Shown here: piece by piece, positions 60,343 through 64,000 of the stretch | How the letters are laid out: each line of letters opens with the position of its first letter | Position numbering within the stretch: the stretch's first letter is position 1 | Source of the DNA: Ashinkailepas kermadecensis | Lineage: Eukaryota > Arthropoda > Thecostraca > Neolepadidae | Assembly: GCA_034440615.1 (NCBI GenBank) | Contig: JAOTOM010004673.1 | Span: 328,151 to 392,150 of the forward strand | Length of the DNA stretch: 64,000 nt | Direction: 5' to 3' | Program-made: the position numbers and the translations under genes | The notes under the pieces: model-generated | What the model saw: the letters and a program-made list of their open reading frames with translations, nothing else | Database searches by the model: none | Told to the model about the DNA's origin: nothing

Positions 60343-62070
60343 GTTCGTGTAGACCCGGCTCAGTCCTGCAGCCGAGCCGATGGTTCTCATGTTCGTGTAG
60401 ACCCGGCTCAGTCCTGCAGCCGGGCCGATGGTTCTCATGTTCGTGTAGACGCGGCTCAGTCCTGCAGCCGAGCCGATGGTTCTCATGTTCGTGTAGGCGC
60501 GGCTCAGTCCTGCAGCCGGGCCGATGGTTCTCATGTTCGTGTAGACCCGGCTCAGTCCTGCAGCCGGGCCGATGGTTCTCATGTTCGTGTAGGCGCGGCT
60601 CAGTCCTGCAGCCGAGCCGATGGTTCTCATGTTCGTGTAGACCCGGCTCAGTCCTGCAGCCGGGCCGATGGTTCTCATGTTCGTGTATACCCGGCTCAGT
60701 CCTGCAGCGGTGTCGATGGTTCTCATGTTCGTGTAGACGCGGCTCAGTCCTGCAGCCGGGCCGATGGTTCTCATGTTCGTGTAGACCCGGCTCAGTCCTG
60801 CAGCCGGGCCGATGGTTCTCATGTTCGTGTAGACGCGGCTCAGTCCTGCAGCCGAGCCGATGGTTCTCATGTTCGTGTAGACGCGGCTCAGTCCTGCAGC
60901 CGGGCCGATGGTTCTCATGTTCGTGTATACCCGGCTCAGTCCTGCAGCCGGACCGATGGTTCTCATGTTCGTGTAGACGCGGCTCAGTCCTGCAGCCGGG
61001 CCGATGGTTCTCATGTTCGTGTATACCCGGCTCAGTCCTGCAGCGGTGTCGATTGTTCTCATGTTCGTGTAGACGCGGCTCAGTCCTGCAGCGGTGTCGA
61101 TTGTTCTCATGTTCGTGTAGACCCGGCTCAGTCCTGCAGCCGGGCCGATGGTTCTCACGTTCGTGTATACCCGGCTCAGTCCTGCAGCGGTGTCGATTGT
61201 TCTCATGTTCGTGTAGACCCGGCTCAGTCCTGCAGCCGGGCCGATGGTTCTCATGTTCGTGTATACCCGGCTCAGTCCTGCAGCGGTGTCGATTGTTCTC
61301 ATGTTCGTGTAGACCCGGCTCAGTCCTGCAGCCGGGCCGATGGTTCTCATGTTCGCGTATACCCGGCTCAGTCCTGCAGCGGTGTCGATTGTTCTCATGT
61401 TCGTGTAGACCCGGCTCAGTCCTGCAGCCGGGCCGATGGTTCTCATGTTCGTGTATACCCGGCTCAGTCCTGCAGCGGTGTCGATTGTTCTCATGTTCGT
61501 GTAGACGCGGCTCAGTCCTGCAGCGGTGTCGATTGTTCTCATGTTCGTGTAGACCCGGCTCAGTCCTGCAGCCGGGCCGATGGTTCTCATGTTCGTGTAT
61601 ACCCGGCTCAGTCCTGCAGCGGTGTCGATTGTTCTCATGTTCGTGTAGACCCGGCTCAGTCCTGCAGCCGGGCCGATGGTTCTCATGTTCGTGTATACCC
61701 GGCTCAGTCCTGCAGCGGTGTCGATTGTTCTCATGTTCGTGTAGACGCGGCTCAGTCCTGCAGCGGTGTCGATTGTTCTCATGTTCGTGTAGGCGCGGCT
61801 CAGTCCTGCAGCCGAGCCGATGGTTCTCATGTTCGTGTAGACGCGGCTCAGTCCTGCAGCCGGGCCGATGGTTCTCATGTTCGTGTAGGCGCGGCTCAGT
61901 CCTGCAGCCGGGCCGATGGTTCTCATGTTCGTGTAGACGCGGCTCAGTCCTGCAGCCGGGCCGATGGTTCTCATGTTCGTGTATACCCGGCTCAGTCCTG
62001 CAGCGGTGTCGATTGTTCTCATGTTCGTGTAGACGCGGCTCAGTCCTGCAGCCGGGCCAATGGTTCCCAT
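60343..62070. repeat. 48-bp minisatellite, exactly 36 units, no indels
   Basis: GTTCGTGTAGACCCGGCTCA starts every unit, from 60343 to 62023, always in steps of exactly 48 bp. Unit types differ mainly by GCAGCCGGGCCGATGG versus GCAGCGGTGTCGATTG, and by GTAGACCC / GTAGACGC / GTATACCC / GTAGGCGC. From about 60690 to 61750 the two types largely alternate, giving a 96-bp higher-order unit. Being divisible by 3, the unit encodes 16-residue repeats in three open frames (plus SHVRVDPAQSCSRADG, plus FSCSCRPGSVLQPGRW, minus TNMRTIGPAAGLSRVY). The long plus frame (60055-62130) has no ATG at its opening. Coding status is unresolved. Confidence 0.95.
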
Positions 62071-62899
62071 CGCGCTCCCGAGGCTTTTTACACCAAGTGG
62101 CCCGTATTTAAGCCAGCACGTGTCACCTGACGTCACATTGGCCCCACGGCATTGCCAAAATGGCCAATGGGCATCCGGAGTGGGGCTTGCCCATGGACAG
62201 TTCTGCTATATCTACCCGGCTTCTGTCACCGATATTGCAGTCGTAGACTGTTATAGAATTATGCCACTATTCCTCTGAAGAAGGTCCGCCGCTGTCGTTT
62301 TGTTCGACCACCGCTTGCTCCGCGGTCAGGTAGCGCCAACCTAAATCATCAGTGTGTATGATGAGACTTTATATTTGGCTGTCGCGATAGTTCGCGGCCT
62401 CGACAGCCGAGGCTAAATGCAATGGCAAACCAAACTTCCTGGAACGACACGACGTGGCTCATCCATGGCAGCTTCACAGCGCTGCCTCTAGATACCTTCG
62501 GATTTGCATTAGGTCTCCTTGGATCTCTTCGGATTTGTCTTTCAGAAATCATCTTCCGCGCAATCTCTTCGGACTTCCATTCGGATTTCCCTCCCTTGAG
62601 TACTGCTTGCATTTGGCCGTGAAGGTGTTGCTAGCCTGGGCAAAGTCGACGCCATGCATGATGTTAATCGAAAACTGCGGCTTGCCGAGCAGATGGCGCT
62701 GGATACCAACGCTGATGCCGATGAGGCTGCTGGGCAAGGCTGGAAATCACTCATCAAACCAAGGATTGCAAGTTCTTACTTTCTGGACATATTTTCAGAT
62801 TGAATAGGGAAAATGACAAATTAGCATTAGCAGGATACCAAACTGGGGGTCTGGACCCCGACCACCCGGAATCTCCAGCCATGCTGCTGGGACAGGGCA
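62071..62899. other. Unique sequence, no gene recognised
   Basis: Contains a CRE-like TGACGTCA at about 62128 and CCAAAATGGCCAATGGG nearby. No exon or transposon was recognised. Confidence 0.4.
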
Positions 62900-63106
62900 G
62901 CTCAACACTGGGAGACGTCAGCCCGCCGTGGAAGCGGCTGGCTCGACACTGGGAGACGTCAGCCCGCCGTGGAAGCGGTTGGCTCGACACTGGGAGACGT
63001 CAGCCAGTCGTGGAAGCGGCTGGCTCGACACTGGGAGACGTCAGCCCGCCGTGGAAGCGGCTGGCTCGACACTGGGAGACGTCAGCTCGCCGTGGGAGCG
63101 GCGGAC
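62900..63106. repeat. 41-bp minisatellite (5 units)
   Basis: CTGGGAGACGTCAGCCCGCC recurs at 62908 and 62949, and then every 41 bp, with GTGGAAGCGGCTGGCTCGACA completing the unit. The last unit is diverged. Confidence 0.95.
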
Positions 63107-64000
63107 AATCGCTGCCAGCTCCCGAGCGTCCCCAGAGGTCAATCTTCATGTGCCGCATACTGAGCCACCAGGTGAGCTTTTCAGTTGTCACCGCCCAGTT
63201 GGATTTTTACGATAATTTTTGCTGGAGGTTCTCTCTCGAGCATATCGAAGCCTCATGCGTTGAGTTGCGAAGATGTCAATTCGTTTTCGCTGTCGCCGTT
63301 CATAATGGAGAAAAAAATTGAGACAGAACAAAAGCAATATAAACATCTTGTTTCAGGAGTCCCCAGCCTTACTAGAACCAGCCGTCTGACGTGAGTCTGA
63401 CTCAAGACTATGTTCAAAGTCATGCAGAGCAGGTATCAAGACAGACCAATTAACTTCGCGGAGTCGTTCTTGGGCAGTGCGTTCAACCACAATAACTATT
63501 TGTATATAATGGTGCACCCTCATGGGAACGAGCGTCATTGACTTAGTACGGCCCCGAACGGTGCTGCTAAAGGATCACCTCGGAAATGACGCGTCGTTTT
63601 GTCATCCCAAGTGCAAAGAAAGTACGAAGTTACAGGATCCGGGGCGTGCTCAGTTTTCAGAAATGGACACGGAGCCTGTCAATGCCATACAACATAAGGA
63701 CAGGTCATCCGGATCTGCGCATGGTTCTGCGTAGGCCCGATAACGACGTCATGGGTGTGCGCACTTTTGTGACGGAGAGGCGGACAGGCAGACGGCAATG
63801 TGAATACTGCCGGTTTTCTTGGTGAGTATTCCGATGTTTTTCGGGGAATTATAGGTCGGAAAGGTGCAGTTTTGTCCGTGAGGTTTCGTGCAGCTTAATC
63901 ATGGGCCCATACCGAACATATCATCGTCCAGCTTATTATGAATCAACATCGCTGGATGACATCAGGCGTTCAGCCACTACTAAAAAGCGTGCGGGGCATC
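63107..64000. other. Unique sequence, no gene recognised
   Basis: Short open frames only (largest about 80 codons at 63586-63825). No domain was recognised; the window ends here. Confidence 0.4.

Noticed and set aside
60055..62136. Open frames of 691 and 672 codons on opposite strands
   Set aside because: Both are produced by a 48-bp repeat without stops. The plus frame opens without ATG and three frames are open at once. Kept as a repeat with coding status unresolved.

Overview
The window is eukaryotic, almost certainly metazoan intergenic DNA. Evidence: tRNA-derived SINEs, CR1/Jockey-type LINE remnants, hAT-type DNA transposons with 8-bp target duplications, long dinucleotide microsatellites, many minisatellites, and no compact open reading frames or operons. 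CpG is not depleted in the GC-rich stretches, which points to an invertebrate (crustacean, chelicerate, amphioxus or similar). The species cannot be named from sequence alone. No complete protein-coding gene was recognised. Nearly all long open frames lie inside tandem repeats and are artefacts of arrays that lack stop codons.

Layout. 0-6 kb: three minisatellites (62-, 40- and 23-bp units), a 62-bp nested palindrome and a 69-bp tandem pair. 6-11 kb: unique sequence, no recognised gene. 11.2-15.6 kb: a 4.4-kb hAT-like element carrying a second 2.9-kb hAT-like element; both have perfect 8-bp target duplications. 16-25.6 kb: a 16-bp GC-rich minisatellite, tRNA-derived SINEs, (CA)n(TA)n, an 84-bp array, a 1.2-kb compound microsatellite, a 34-bp array and a 101-bp array. 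27.6-28.6 kb: the 3' end of a non-LTR retrotransposon. 29-32.4 kb: a 37-bp array, a CpG-rich island, a reverse SINE, small hAT MITEs and a 33-bp in-frame array. 32.7-38.2 kb: a degraded LINE on the minus strand, plus a second copy of its 3' end bracketed by ~430-bp direct repeats. 38.7-41.5 kb: CpG-rich DNA with 61- and 56-bp arrays. 42.4-43.4 kb: a ~970-bp foldback element built from 16-bp subrepeats. 45.3 kb: a plausible terminal coding exon on the minus strand. 46.7-49.8 kb: two copies of a palindromic MITE, a hAT MITE between them, and a LINE pseudogene. 50-59 kb: CpG-rich islands, including a promoter-like block at 52.95 kb (palindromic E-box and YY1-type ATGGCCGCC start) with a possible first exon, another hAT MITE, and pyrimidine microsatellites. 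60.3-62.1 kb: 36 indel-free copies of a 48-bp unit. 62.9-63.1 kb: a 41-bp array.

The main biology is genome structure rather than a pathway: nested and foldback transposons, a hAT MITE family with G-rich interiors, and fast-evolving minisatellites. The only support for host genes is one exon-like open frame (45.3 kb), one promoter/first-exon candidate (52.95 kb) and GC-rich islands with homeodomain-type motifs.
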